Notes: generated from the sequence alone by a model not told the origin. A stretch of DNA of 55,043 nt from Claveliimonas sp034178805 (GCF_050314255.1 NZ_JBNPMZ010000019.1:1-55043), one strand, 5' to 3'; shown: positions 31,704 through 40,046, numbered from the stretch's first letter. Numbers and translations: made by a program.

Positions 31704-32087
31704 CTATTCATTTTTGTAAAGCAACTCGTTTTTCTCAATCATTTTTCTAAGATTTCGTTCTCTAATCCTGTAAAATGTCATTACTGAATTTTTCAACCCT
31801 TCTTTATCCATATCAAGCGCCACACGTACCACCACATTCAGGTTCGTATCTGGTAATTGTTTTACCATGAATACTGTTCCTTCATGTTTTTCATCATTAA
31901 TAATGTAATCCGGTTTTTCCACACTGATTTTACCATATTCCCAAAATAATTGGTAATCCTGCGGATGTCTTTCTTGAATATGCGCTAATCTTTCGTTTGT
32001 AACAATTATTTCAGCCGTTTGTAGTTTTCCGAATTTGCTTTTTAGTATATCAGTATTAATTGAACCTAACAATGTAATCTCTGACAT
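31704..32087 (-). CDS. PBECR2 nuclease-fold domain protein
   Basis: This 127-residue protein consists almost only of a PBECR2-like domain (phage-barnase-EndoU-ColicinE5/D-RelE-like nuclease superfamily). NERLAHIQERHPQDY gives the conserved His-containing start, PDYIINDEKHEGTVFMVK the middle strands, and KNSVMTFYRIRERNLRKM the C-terminal Arg-rich end. Such domains usually appear as toxin ends of phage or polymorphic-toxin proteins. Here it stands alone, with no export signal and no evident immunity gene. AAAGGATAAAGCC precedes the ATG. It may be a free-standing RNase or a domesticated remnant. Confidence 0.7.
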   Translation of the reverse strand: MSEITLLGSINTDILKSKFGKLQTAEIIVTNERLAHIQERHPQDYQLFWEYGKISVEKPDYIINDEKHEGTVFMVKQLPDTNLNVVVRVALDMDKEGLKNSVMTFYRIRERNLRKMIEKNELLYKNE

Positions 32088-32328
32088 GGCTTTATCCTTT
32101 TGTTTATTAATTGGTTCAATTTTATCAGAGCTGTTCGATTTTGTATAGATATTTATAAAAGAAACCTGTTTTTCAACAACTCTTACTCACCTTCAAGCAA
32201 ATTCTGAAGTCTACCATTTCAGCAGTAGATGCAGCGGTAAATTTCTGAGAAAAAAATGAGACATTGAGACGCGAATGAGACATTTACAAAGTTTCATAAT
32301 GAGCTACAATAGGATACTTCAAAAAATC

Positions 32329-32368
32329 AAAAAAATAGCGCAAACCCTTGTATTTCCTAGGTTTCCGC
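32329..32368 (-). terminator. Terminator of the tRNA operon
   Basis: On the minus strand GCGGAAACC and GGTTTGCGC pair with one mismatch around a 13-nt loop. TATTTTTTTG follows. It lies 14 bp past tRNA-Lys. Confidence 0.7.
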
Positions 32369-32381
32369 CTCTTTTATCTAG

Positions 32382-32454
32382 TGAGCGTGCGGGGATTCGA
32401 ACCCCGGACAACTTGATTAAAAGTCAAGTGCTCTACCGACTGAGCTACACGCCC
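32382..32454 (-). tRNA. tRNA-Lys (anticodon TTT)
   Basis: GGGCGTG pairs with CACGCTC (one G-U), discriminator A. The anticodon loop CTTTTAA gives TTT. It is the last gene of the six-tRNA operon. Confidence 0.96.
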
Positions 32455-32462
32455 GTATTAAA

Positions 32463-32534
32463 CTGGGCTAGTTGGATTCGAACCAACGAATGCAGGAGTC
32501 AAAGTCCTGTGCCTTACCGCTTGGCGATAGCCCA
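32463..32534 (-). tRNA. tRNA-Gln (anticodon TTG)
   Basis: TGGGCTA pairs with TAGCCCA, discriminator G. The anticodon arm CAGGA-CTTTGAC-TCCTG gives TTG. Confidence 0.95.
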
Positions 32535-32547
32535 TTAGAAATTAGAG

Positions 32548-32622
32548 GGTGGGTAGTGGGACTCGAACCCACGATATCCGGAACCACAATCCGACGCGCT
32601 AACCAACTGCACCATACCCACC
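32548..32622 (-). tRNA. tRNA-His (anticodon GTG)
   Basis: GTGGGTA pairs with TACCCAC, with an encoded G at -1 opposite C73 as expected for tRNA-His. The loop TTGTGGT gives anticodon GTG. Confidence 0.95.
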
Positions 32623-32763
32623 ATATTCTATCAAGTCCATCCACCGGGCTAAGCATTATGCCAAGGCCATAGGACTGACCCGTTCACCAAGTCTGTTCCT
32701 TCCAGCATATCATCTGTTCAACCAGCCTTACAGGAAGCCACGCAACATCAGTGTACGTGTCAA

Positions 32764-32837
32764 CGAGCCTGGGGGGATTCGAACCCTCGACCTACGGCTT
32801 AGAAGGCCGTTGCTCTATCCAGCTGAGCTACAGACTC
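32764..32837 (-). tRNA. tRNA-Arg (anticodon TCT)
   Basis: GAGTCTG pairs with CAGGCTC (one wobble), discriminator G. The anticodon arm ACGGC-CTTCTAA-GCCGT gives TCT. Confidence 0.95.
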
Positions 32838-32866
32838 ATTCTCTCAAAGCACCAAGGCTTTAAGAA

Positions 32867-32937
32867 AGCGGGTGATGGGAATCGAACCCACGTATCTAGC
32901 TTGGAAGGCTAGTGTTCTACCATTGAACTACACCCGC
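32867..32937 (-). tRNA. tRNA-Gly (anticodon TCC)
   Basis: GCGGGTG pairs with CACCCGC, discriminator T. The anticodon arm CTAGC-CTTCCAA-GCTAG gives TCC. Confidence 0.95.
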
Positions 32938-32944
32938 ATAAGTA

Positions 32945-33019
32945 TCGGGGTGACAGGATTCGAACCTGCGACCTCCTGGTCCCAAACCAGGCGCTCTAGC
33001 CAAGCTGAGCCACACCCCG
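32945..33019 (-). tRNA. tRNA-Pro (anticodon TGG)
   Basis: CGGGGTG pairs with CACCCCG, discriminator A. The anticodon arm CCTGG-TTTGGGA-CCAGG gives TGG. It is the first gene of the operon. Confidence 0.95.
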
Positions 33020-33062
33020 ATATTTTATTTTTTTCTTATCACTTCTCCGTGACACAATAGTT

Positions 33063-33091
33063 ATTATATATTAGGGTTCCTGGTTTGTCAA
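33063..33091 (-). promoter_or_regulatory. Perfect consensus promoter of the tRNA operon
   Basis: On the minus strand TTGACA (33086-33091), a 17-nt spacer and TATAAT (33063-33068) lie 43 bp upstream of tRNA-Pro. Confidence 0.92.
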
Positions 33092-33138
33092 CAAGTTTTT
33101 TTATTTTTTTTAATATTTTTTCAATCCGCCTTTTTCCC

Positions 33139-33618
33139 TTATAAATAGCAGATTTCATACTTTACATTCTCTTTTTCATCAATATCCATACGGATGTAAC
33201 TGGGACGCCTCCCCGGCTGTCTGGGGTATGCGATGCTGCCCGGATTCAGCGTCACCAGATCCGTTTCCTCTGTCAATGACGGAATATGGGTATGACCATA
33301 CATAACCACATCCGCTCCCCTTCCTCTTGCCGCTGCCTTCAGTCTGTCTTCTCCCAGCCCCACACAATATCCATGCCCATGTGTTATAAAGATGTGCAGG
33401 TCTCCGATAAAGAACTCTTCCTCTCGCGGAAGATCCGAAAAGAAATCATTATTACCGCTGATAATATGTTTTGGGCAATCTACCAGTGCTTCTATATAAT
33501 CTTCCCGTCCCTCCACATCTCCCAGATGGATCATCATATCAACAGGTCCCTCAGCCTCTATGGCCTGTTCCAGATTCCTGTGGGATTTATGTGTATCACT
33601 TACAATTAATACTCTCAT
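33139..33618 (-). CDS. YfcE/MJ0936-family metallophosphoesterase
   Basis: This 159-residue phosphoesterase begins MRVLIVSDTHKSHRN (D-x-H) and has IHLGDVEGRED, ISGNNDFFSD (GNND), ITHGHGY and YGHTHIP, giving a complete dinuclear metal site. It is a small phosphodiesterase of unknown natural substrate, a paralogue of yfcE at 27.9 kb. The start at 33618 is preferred because the conserved fold begins here; the frame is open upstream through basic residues and overlaps rdgB. It follows rdgB by 22 bp, as commonly seen in Lachnospiraceae, so a shared transcript is likely. Confidence 0.88.
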   Translation of the reverse strand: MRVLIVSDTHKSHRNLEQAIEAEGPVDMMIHLGDVEGREDYIEALVDCPKHIISGNNDFFSDLPREEEFFIGDLHIFITHGHGYCVGLGEDRLKAAARGRGADVVMYGHTHIPSLTEETDLVTLNPGSIAYPRQPGRRPSYIRMDIDEKENVKYEICYL

Positions 33619-33640
33619 ACAATCTGTTTCCCGCTCTTTC

Positions 33641-34273
33641 CTACGCTTTTTCCTTACCGTGCTTTTTTTCTTCAATAATTACCCTTATCTTTCTCAGCCC
33701 CTCTCCCCGATGACTCAACTCATTCTTTTTTTCAGGAGACAATTGTGCGCTGGTACATCCATACTCCGGAAGAAAGAAAATCGGATCATAACCGAAACCA
33801 TTTTCCCCGGCAATCTCATAGCCGATCCTTCCTTCCATGGTACCGCGTACCACTTCTTTTGTTCCATCCGGAAATGCCGCCGCGATCGCACACACAAACC
33901 TTGCCGTACGTTCCTCATCAGGAACTCCCGCAAGACGATTAATCAGATTCTGATTCTTGATATCATAAGAGGTATCTTCTCCCATGTAACGCGCCGAATA
34001 AATTCCCGGCTCCTTATTCAGATAATCGATTTCCAGGCCGGAATCATCCGCCAGAACAATCGCATCTTTATATTCCGGCATCTGCGCAGCCACTGCTGCG
34101 ATTCCAGCTGCTTTGATTATTGCATTTTCTTCAAAAGTCTTTCCATCTTCCACAATATCTGCCTGAATTCCCGCTTCCTTCTGTGAAAGTATTTCCATCC
34201 CCAGATCCTTTAAGATCATGCGGATTTCTATCATTTTATGTTCATTTCCTGTCGCAAATATTATTTTGTCCAT
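33641..34273 (-). CDS. rdgB: XTP/dITP diphosphatase (RdgB/HAM1)
   Basis: This enzyme hydrolyses ITP, dITP and XTP to the monophosphates, clearing deaminated purines from the nucleotide pool. The 210-residue protein begins MDKIIFATGNEHKMIEI, with the substrate-binding T/SxNxxK motif. It has VLADDSGLEID (metal), GFGYDPIFFLPEYG and SHRGEGLRKI at the end. The start at 34273 follows AGGGAGGAGTAAGAAG; the frame is open 132 nt upstream into the methyltransferase gene. It lies 4 bp after that gene and before a phosphoesterase, forming a three-gene row. Confidence 0.95.
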   Translation of the reverse strand: MDKIIFATGNEHKMIEIRMILKDLGMEILSQKEAGIQADIVEDGKTFEENAIIKAAGIAAVAAQMPEYKDAIVLADDSGLEIDYLNKEPGIYSARYMGEDTSYDIKNQNLINRLAGVPDEERTARFVCAIAAAFPDGTKEVVRGTMEGRIGYEIAGENGFGYDPIFFLPEYGCTSAQLSPEKKNELSHRGEGLRKIRVIIEEKKHGKEKA

Positions 34274-34277
34274 CTTC

Positions 34278-35432
34278 TTACTCCTCCCTGGGTCTTCTGG
34301 GCGGTTTAGGCCCCTGAAACTGATAGAAATATGTTTTAAGCATACCATTATATATCTTACGGTTTTTATCCGCTTTTCGGCCAAAATAACGCTCTGCATC
34401 CTCATAACTCGTTATCATATAGGCAGACCATGAATCCAGCCTTCCAAAGCTTTCTCCAAACGCTTTATACAGTGCCGGAAGATCTTTTTTATCTTCAAGA
34501 CGCTCCCCGTAAGGAGGATTGGTAATGATAAAGCCATATTTCTTCGGATGCCTGAGATCTTTTACGTCCCTTTCCTGAAAATGAATCAGATGATCCACCC
34601 CGGCTTCTCTCGCATTTCTTCTGGCGATTTTTATCACATCGCCATCCAGGTCATAGCCCTGTATATCGGTCTCTATATCGTCACAAATCAGGTCATTAGC
34701 CTCATCAATGGCCTCATACCAGCCTTTTTTAGGCACAAGGTCTGTCCACTCTTCCGCCATAAATGAACGGTTCATTCCCGGAGCAATATTCGCTGCCATC
34801 ATTGCCGCCTCTATCGGAAATGTTCCGCTTCCGCAGAACGGATCCACCAGTATCCGGTCTTTTTTCCACGGCGTCAGAAGAATCAATGCCGCAGCCAGCG
34901 TTTCCGTAATCGGAGCCTTGCCGGACACTTCCCGGTATCCTCTTTTATGTAAAGATATGCCGGATGTATCAATTCCTACTGTTACTATATCTTTCATCAA
35001 AAAAACTCTCACCGGGTAGGAAGCACCGTCCTCAGGAAACCATTCCACACGATATTTTTCCTGCAGACGCTTCACCATTGCTTTTTTCATAATAGACTGA
35101 ATATCCGACGGACTGAACAATTTACTCTTCACAGATGCCGCTTTCGCCACCCAGAACTTCCCGTTTTTCGGAATATACTTTTCCCACGGGATTGCCCTTG
35201 TCTTTTCAAATAGTTCCTCAAAAGATACTGCTTTAAACTGTCCAGCCTTCAGAAGCACTCTCTCTGCCGTACGCAGAAAAATATTCGCCCTGCATACCGC
35301 ATTTATATCTCCATAGAAGGAAACCCTTCCATCCTCAACAGCAGATATCTCATATCCCAGATCCTGTATCTCTCTTTTCAAAACTGCCTCCAGTCCAAAA
35401 TGGCAGGGGGCAATAAATTCCAGTTTTTCCAT
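34278..35432 (-). CDS. THUMP-domain class I SAM-dependent RNA methyltransferase (RlmL/YpsC-like)
   Basis: This 384-residue protein has an N-terminal THUMP RNA-binding region (residues ~1-160) and a Rossmann methyltransferase domain. DPFCGSGTFPIEAAMMAANIAPG is motif I and NPPYGERL is the catalytic N6-adenine/N2-guanine type motif IV. The family methylates 23S rRNA guanine (RlmL-type) or tRNA; the exact target is not readable from sequence. The start at 35432 (MEKLEFIAPCHFG) follows TTGGAGAATAGC. It heads the rdgB-phosphoesterase row. Confidence 0.88.
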   Translation of the reverse strand: MEKLEFIAPCHFGLEAVLKREIQDLGYEISAVEDGRVSFYGDINAVCRANIFLRTAERVLLKAGQFKAVSFEELFEKTRAIPWEKYIPKNGKFWVAKAASVKSKLFSPSDIQSIMKKAMVKRLQEKYRVEWFPEDGASYPVRVFLMKDIVTVGIDTSGISLHKRGYREVSGKAPITETLAAALILLTPWKKDRILVDPFCGSGTFPIEAAMMAANIAPGMNRSFMAEEWTDLVPKKGWYEAIDEANDLICDDIETDIQGYDLDGDVIKIARRNAREAGVDHLIHFQERDVKDLRHPKKYGFIITNPPYGERLEDKKDLPALYKAFGESFGRLDSWSAYMITSYEDAERYFGRKADKNRKIYNGMLKTYFYQFQGPKPPRRPREE

Positions 35433-35565
35433 GCTATTCTCCAAATAAATATTTTCTTTTTCATCTTACTTTCTTCTCCTGTACTTTGTCAACGCAAGTA
35501 TGCAAGATTTCAAAGAAAATAGACATACTGTTTTCCTTTCCTTCACATTTTTTATAAAAAGCAAA

Positions 35566-35593
35566 GAAGACATGCTCCATCCCGCATGTCTTC
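35566..35593 (-). terminator. Terminator of the Asn-rich repeat gene
   Basis: GAAGACATGC and its complement form a 10-bp stem with an 8-nt loop, followed on the minus strand by TTTGCTTTTT. Confidence 0.75.
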
Positions 35594-35634
35594 CCCGCAC
35601 ATTTCTTCAGCTACAATCTGCAATGATCCTATTA

Positions 35635-35853
35635 TTAGTAGTTATCACTATAATTTCCATAATTAGATGCATTTTTATTAGATGCATTCCTGTTGGATGA
35701 ATTCTTATTGGATGCGTTTCTGTTAGATGCATTCTGACTTGTTGTATTCTTGTTTGATGCGTTTCTGTTGGACGCGTTATGATTTGATGTGTTTCTGTCA
35801 GACGCATTCTGACCTGATGCATTTTTGTTTGATGAACTATAATTGTTTGCCAT
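35635..35853 (-). CDS. Asn/Ser/Lys-rich repeat protein
   Basis: This 72-residue protein is built from units such as NASNRNASNKN, in which Asn makes up over a third of residues and Asn-Ala-Ser recurs. The start MANNYSSSNKN has a strong TTAGGAGGAAAGAACA site, and a terminator follows, so this is a real single-gene unit. No signal peptide or membrane segment exists, and it must be largely disordered. Similar short Asn-rich proteins occur in other Lachnospiraceae without known function; a spore or dormancy role is possible but not shown. Base composition is biased by the codon repeat. Confidence 0.7.
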   Translation of the reverse strand: MANNYSSSNKNASGQNASDRNTSNHNASNRNASNKNTTSQNASNRNASNKNSSNRNASNKNASNYGNYSDNY

Positions 35854-36039
35854 TGTTCTTTCCTCCTAATCAATTTGATTACAGTTTTATTCTGTCCGTA
35901 TTTTTATTTTTTATGTATGCATTTTTTCTATCTTCAAAATCCGGATGGCAACATTTTTCATTGACTGCCGCTCCTGTTCATGTATATAATTTAATCGTTG
36001 AAAACATCATTATTTTACAAGAGAAAAGAGGTCCTTTAT

Positions 36040-36954
36040 ATGAATTGTCCTATTTGCGGAAATGAACTTCGTCCAGGAAAAAAAGATCCTTCTTATGGAT
36101 TATGCGATAATTGCAGAAAAAAATTTAAACTTCCCGAAGCATCTTCAAAGTCAGATGTTACAACTGCCAGCGAACCTGAAGAAGAGCCTGTTCAAAGCTC
36201 TGATAAACCTCTAAAAAAGAGTAGTCAAGGCTCTGACAAGCCGAAAAAGAAGAGTAGTTCAGACTCTGACAAGCCGAAAAAGAAAAAAAGTCAAAGATCT
36301 GACAAGCCTGTAAAAAGCAAAGCAAAAACTCAGACAGATTATTTTCCTGACGAAATGGATATGGATACTCCCAAAAAGGGGGGATGTCTGAAATTTATTA
36401 TTATCGGGATTATCATTCTTTTACTAGGAGCAGCCGGACTCTTCTTCGGAAAAGATATCATTAAAGAGAAGTTCTTTAAAATTGAAATTTCTGCTGATGC
36501 AAAGAATGATAAAAAAGGAAGTGAAGGCTCTGCTTCTGCCGATAATGACAAGAATCACTATTCTCTCGGCGACACGGCAGAAATAGGCGATCTTCAGGTT
36601 ACATTTAAAAACACCTCAACCTCAACCGGAAATGAAACCATTATTCCCGGTGATAGAAAAACATTCCTGATTTGTGAATTAGAGATTACAAATAATTCAG
36701 ATGAAGAAATCAGTATCAGTTCTCAAATGGATATCGAAGCGTATTGTGACGATTATTTAGTATCTGAAGATTTATCCGGGCTCTCTCTTCCGGAGGCTGA
36801 GGGAAAAAATGAATTCAACGGCTCCGTTACTCCGGGTGCTTCTCTGGATGGCATCTTAATTTATCAGGTGCCGGAGAACTTTTCAACTTTTGAATTAATG
36901 ATTGCCCCGGATTTCTGGTCCGGAGAGGCAGTAAAATTTTTCATTCAGAAATAA
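36040..36954 (+). CDS. Zinc-ribbon membrane protein with DUF4352-like domain
   Basis: The 304-residue protein starts MNCPICGNELRPGKK, a zinc ribbon with CPIC and CDNC. A Lys/Ser-rich linker with four SDKP-type repeats follows (residues ~50-105), then one membrane span (KFIIIGIIILLLGAAGLFF, ~121-140). The extracellular C-terminal part has YSLGDTAEIGDLQVTFKN and FLICELEITNNSDEE, typical of the DUF4352 immunoglobulin-like fold. The protein would sense or bind something at the surface and signal inward. The start at 36040 follows AAAGAGGTCC; the frame opens 42 nt earlier without a site. It is monocistronic. Confidence 0.7.
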   Translation: MNCPICGNELRPGKKDPSYGLCDNCRKKFKLPEASSKSDVTTASEPEEEPVQSSDKPLKKSSQGSDKPKKKSSSDSDKPKKKKSQRSDKPVKSKAKTQTDYFPDEMDMDTPKKGGCLKFIIIGIIILLLGAAGLFFGKDIIKEKFFKIEISADAKNDKKGSEGSASADNDKNHYSLGDTAEIGDLQVTFKNTSTSTGNETIIPGDRKTFLICELEITNNSDEEISISSQMDIEAYCDDYLVSEDLSGLSLPEAEGKNEFNGSVTPGASLDGILIYQVPENFSTFELMIAPDFWSGEAVKFFIQK

Positions 36955-37044
36955 TCTTAAGAAATATACAGTTTATTTATTATAATTTTAAGATTTTTTT
37001 AATTTTTATCTTGCTTTTTAGATTACCTTATATTATACTAAGTC

Positions 37045-37066
37045 TTGTAGAAAATATTTTCTACAA
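37045..37066. repeat. 22-bp perfect palindrome
   Basis: TTGTAGAAAAT is followed directly by its complement. It lies ~90 bp past the zinc-ribbon gene and has no T-tract, so termination is unlikely to be its only role. Together with the terminator at 37095-37126 it accounts for the structured part of the 36955-37194 spacer. Confidence 0.5.
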
Positions 37067-37094
37067 CCCCTTATTAATTATTTATACTCCCCTC

Positions 37095-37126
37095 AAAAGA
37101 CCGATGGCTCCCCCATCGGTCTTTTT
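37095..37126. terminator. Bidirectional terminator between convergent genes
   Basis: AAAAGACCGATGG and CCATCGGTCTTTTT form a 13-bp stem with a 5-nt loop. Oligo-T lies on the plus strand and a shorter TTTT on the minus strand. It serves the zinc-ribbon gene and the HAAS/DUF1700-like gene. Confidence 0.85.
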
Positions 37127-37194
37127 CACGTATAAACAAAAAGTTCCGCCCGCGCAATCTTCACGCGCGAGCGGCCTGCGAAGCAGTATTTTCA

Positions 37195-37674
37195 TCAGCG
37201 CCGTCCCCGGCCACCAATCAAACGTATTACCAGAATTACAACCAGGATCGGAAGAATAAGCGGTGCAAGCAAGCTGAATATACCTCCTATCACAGCTCCT
37301 ACAACCATGAGAACTCCAAGAATCCCCAGTACCAGCAAAAGCTTCTTCCACCACGTATCAAATCCAAATGAATACACACGTCCGCCGGTTCTGCCATATG
37401 CAGAATTGCTTCCATACTCCTCCTGTTTTCTGTACCCATCGTACTCATTCACGCTTTCGTAAGTCTCCGCAGTACTCTCCTGCATATCAATGATTGATCT
37501 TGCGATCACCCACGGATCGCCCAGCTCATTCATTATATCCTCTTCCGTTCTTCCTTTCGCTAATTCACCTGATATATAAGACCGGTAATATGCCATCTGC
37601 TCCTGAACACTTCGGGCATCCAGGTCTGAAGCTAACGCCTCCTGCAATCCGGAAAGAAATTCCATCTGTGTCAT
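37195..37674 (-). CDS. HAAS/DUF1700-type membrane protein
   Basis: This 159-residue protein begins MTQMEFLSGLQEALA. It has a HAAS-like N-terminal domain (EQMAYYRSYISGELAKGRTEEDI, NELGDPWVIARSI; residues ~1-65), a Gly/Tyr-rich linker and two membrane segments near the C-terminus, ending GGRGRR. HAAS proteins are often paired with a PadR-type regulator, but none is adjacent. The start at 37674 follows AAGGAGGATGTGTGT; the open frame extends 14 codons upstream. No target is known. Confidence 0.78.
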   Translation of the reverse strand: MTQMEFLSGLQEALASDLDARSVQEQMAYYRSYISGELAKGRTEEDIMNELGDPWVIARSIIDMQESTAETYESVNEYDGYRKQEEYGSNSAYGRTGGRVYSFGFDTWWKKLLLVLGILGVLMVVGAVIGGIFSLLAPLILPILVVILVIRLIGGRGRR

Positions 37675-37737
37675 ACACACATCCTCCTTGCAATATTCTG
37701 AGTCTTTTCTGATCATTTTATAATCCAGAGATTAAAA

Positions 37738-37788
37738 AACCTTGTACTTATGATAGCACATTCATATAGTGCTTCCAAGTACAAGGTT
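37738..37788 (-). terminator. Terminator of glnN with branched stem
   Basis: A 12-bp perfect outer stem (AACCTTGTACTT with its complement) encloses a 27-nt loop with an inner AGCAC/GTGCT hairpin. On the minus strand TTTTTT follows. It lies 52 bp past the glnN stop. Confidence 0.8.
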
Positions 37789-37839
37789 CTTAATATTTTC
37801 TGATATATTTCTAAATTTTCCAAACAGAATTATGTATAT

Positions 37840-39951
37840 TTATACCTCAAACATAAGATCTCCATAGGATGGCATTGGCCATGCTTCCTTATCCACGATC
37901 ATCTCAAGTTTATCTACCGGTGTACGAAGTGCATCCATTGCTGTAAATACTGTATCGTGGTAGAATACAGCCTGTTCCTGACCCTCTTCCATTGCTCCGG
38001 CTTCTGCTGTTACTGCCTCCAATGCTTTCAGTGCTTTCTTTGTTTCTACCAGAAGTCCTGAAATCTCTGTCAGAAGCTCTGCCTGAACGGATACGTCTGC
38101 TCCTGCTGCCTTCACTGAATTGATGGTATCTGCCAGTTCCTTTGTATATTTGATAATTGCCGGAACAATCTGTTTGCTTGCCATATCGATCATTGTCTTT
38201 GCTTCGATATTGATAGCTTTTGCATAAATCTCATACTTAATCTCAGCACGGGACTCCAGCTCAGCCTTTGTAAATACATGGAATTTCTCAAACAGATTCA
38301 CTGCTTTGTCTGTAGTAAGCGCCGGAATTGCGTCTACCATGGACTTAATGTTTGGAAGTCCGCGTCTCTCAGCCTCTTCCACCCATGCATCAGAATATCC
38401 ATTTCCATTGAAGATGATGCGCTGATGCTCTGTTGCATACTGTTTGATCAGATCATGCACTGCTTTATCAAAGTCTTCTGCATTTTCCAGAATATCGCAT
38501 GCCTCTGCAAATGCTTCTGCTACGATTGTGTTCAGCACTACGTTCGGAGCTGCTACAGAATCGCGTGAGCCAACCATACGGAATTCGAATTTATTTCCGG
38601 TAAATGCAAATGGTGATGTTCTGTTTCTATCGGTAGCGTCTTTTGCAAGATCAGGCAGTGTACTAACACCTGTCTCAAGCTTTCCGCCTTTCAGGCTGTG
38701 TGTTGCCTCACCGGTTGTAATCAACTGCTCGATTACATCCTCAAGCTGTTCTCCAAGGAAGATAGAGATAATTGCCGGAGGTGCCTCATTTGCTCCAAGT
38801 CTGTGGTCATTTCCCGGATCTGCTGCAGATTCACGAAGCAGATCTGCATGTGTATCTACTGCTTTTAAAATACAGGTCAATACTAACAGGAACTGAACAT
38901 TCTCATGAGGAGTCTTTCCAGGATCCAGAAGATTCTTGCCGTCATCGGTTGTAATAGACCAGTTGTTGTGCTTACCGGAACCATTTACCCCTGCAAACGG
39001 TTTCTCGTGAAGCAGACACTTCATTCCATGCTGGCATGCAACTCTCTTTAATGTCTGCATAATCAGCTGATTGTGATCTACTGCAATATTACAAGGTGCG
39101 TAAATCGGAGCCAGCTCATGCTGTGCCGGTGCAACTTCATTGTGCTGTGTCTTTGCAGAAACACCAACCTTCCACAATTCTTCGTTTACATCTTTCATGA
39201 ATCCTGCGATTCTCTGACGAATGGTTCCGAAATAATGATCATCCATCTCCTGTCCTTTTGGCGGCATTGCACCAAAAAGTGTACGTCCGGTATAGATCAG
39301 GTCTTTTCTCTGAAGGAACTTCTCTGCATCCACCAGGAAATATTCCTGCTCAGGTCCAACAGAAGGTGTAACCTTTTTAGATGTTGTGTTTCCAAATAAG
39401 CGAAGCAGTCTCAGAGACTGTTCATTGATTGCTTCCATAGAACGAAGAAGCGGTGTTTTCTGGTCAAGCGCCTCTCCTTTATAAGAACAGAATGCAGTCG
39501 GAATACAAAGCGTTGCGCCTGCCGCATCTTTTCTTACAAATGCCGGTGATGTACAATCCCAGGCTGTATATCCTCTTGCCTCAAATGTTGCACGAAGACC
39601 TCCTGACGGGAAAGAAGAAGCATCCGGCTCTCCTTTGATCAATTCTTTACCCGAAAAGCTCATCAGAACCTTTCCATTGTCCATTGGTGCTGAGATGAAG
39701 GAGTCATGTTTTTCAGCGGTAACACCCGTAAGAGGCTGGAACCAGTGAGTGTAATGAGTTGCGCCTTTCTCGATTGCCCATTCTTTCATCTCATGTGCAA
39801 TTACATCAGCTGTGGCAAGGTCTAACTCCTTACCTTCCTCAATCATCTTCTTCAAATCTTTGTAGACTTTCTTTGGCAGACGTTCCTGCATCACTGTGTC
39901 ATTGAATACATCTTCGCCAAAAATGTCTGCTACATTAAATACTTCACTCAT
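37840..39951 (-). CDS. glnN: Glutamine synthetase type III
   Basis: GSIII makes glutamine from glutamate, ammonia and ATP and is the long dodecameric form found in Bacteroides, cyanobacteria and many Clostridia. The 703-residue protein has HYTHWFQPLTG near residue 65, the glutamate-binding VGPEQEYFLVD, QHNEVAPAQHELAPIY, KPFAGVNGSGKHNNWS and RNRTSPFAFTGNKFEFR, all in the expected order. Start at the ATG of MSEVFNVADIFG (39951): AAAGGAA is 9 nt upstream, whereas a first ATG lies only 2 nt after it. A promoter at 40047-40075 and an attenuator-like hairpin at 39991-40027 precede it. Confidence 0.95.
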   Translation of the reverse strand: MSEVFNVADIFGEDVFNDTVMQERLPKKVYKDLKKMIEEGKELDLATADVIAHEMKEWAIEKGATHYTHWFQPLTGVTAEKHDSFISAPMDNGKVLMSFSGKELIKGEPDASSFPSGGLRATFEARGYTAWDCTSPAFVRKDAAGATLCIPTAFCSYKGEALDQKTPLLRSMEAINEQSLRLLRLFGNTTSKKVTPSVGPEQEYFLVDAEKFLQRKDLIYTGRTLFGAMPPKGQEMDDHYFGTIRQRIAGFMKDVNEELWKVGVSAKTQHNEVAPAQHELAPIYAPCNIAVDHNQLIMQTLKRVACQHGMKCLLHEKPFAGVNGSGKHNNWSITTDDGKNLLDPGKTPHENVQFLLVLTCILKAVDTHADLLRESAADPGNDHRLGANEAPPAIISIFLGEQLEDVIEQLITTGEATHSLKGGKLETGVSTLPDLAKDATDRNRTSPFAFTGNKFEFRMVGSRDSVAAPNVVLNTIVAEAFAEACDILENAEDFDKAVHDLIKQYATEHQRIIFNGNGYSDAWVEEAERRGLPNIKSMVDAIPALTTDKAVNLFEKFHVFTKAELESRAEIKYEIYAKAINIEAKTMIDMASKQIVPAIIKYTKELADTINSVKAAGADVSVQAELLTEISGLLVETKKALKALEAVTAEAGAMEEGQEQAVFYHDTVFTAMDALRTPVDKLEMIVDKEAWPMPSYGDLMFEV

Positions 39952-39990
39952 GTTTTCCATTTCCTTTCTTTTTCATTAAGACAAGAAATA

Positions 39991-40027
39991 AGAAAAAGGC
40001 ACCCCAACTCCTGCTGGAACGCCTTTG
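39991..40027 (-). promoter_or_regulatory. Terminator-like attenuator in the glnN leader
   Basis: On the minus strand AAAGGCGTTCC and GGGGTGCCTTT form an 11-bp stem, using three G-U pairs, around a 10-nt loop. TTTTTCTT follows, only ~40 nt before the glnN start and ~20 nt after the predicted transcription start. Such a site can only be regulatory. Clostridial glnN leaders controlled by ANTAR-domain antiterminators are a precedent; the GlnR-like ANTAR protein is not in this window. Confidence 0.65.
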
Positions 40028-40046
40028 TTCTCCTTTTCGTCTGCTA

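Noticed and set aside
32382..33019. Small ORFs overlapping the tRNA cluster
   Set aside because: They are chance frames across tRNA genes on the opposite or same strand.
35635..35853. CRISPR-like array suggested by short repeats
   Set aside because: The repeats are codon-scale and coding, spacers are absent, and no cas gene is present.
35607..35873. Alternative frame of the Asn-rich repeat with ETHQ-type repeats
   Set aside because: It is a frame-shifted reading of the same codon repeat; only the MANNYSSSNKN frame starts after a strong ribosome site.
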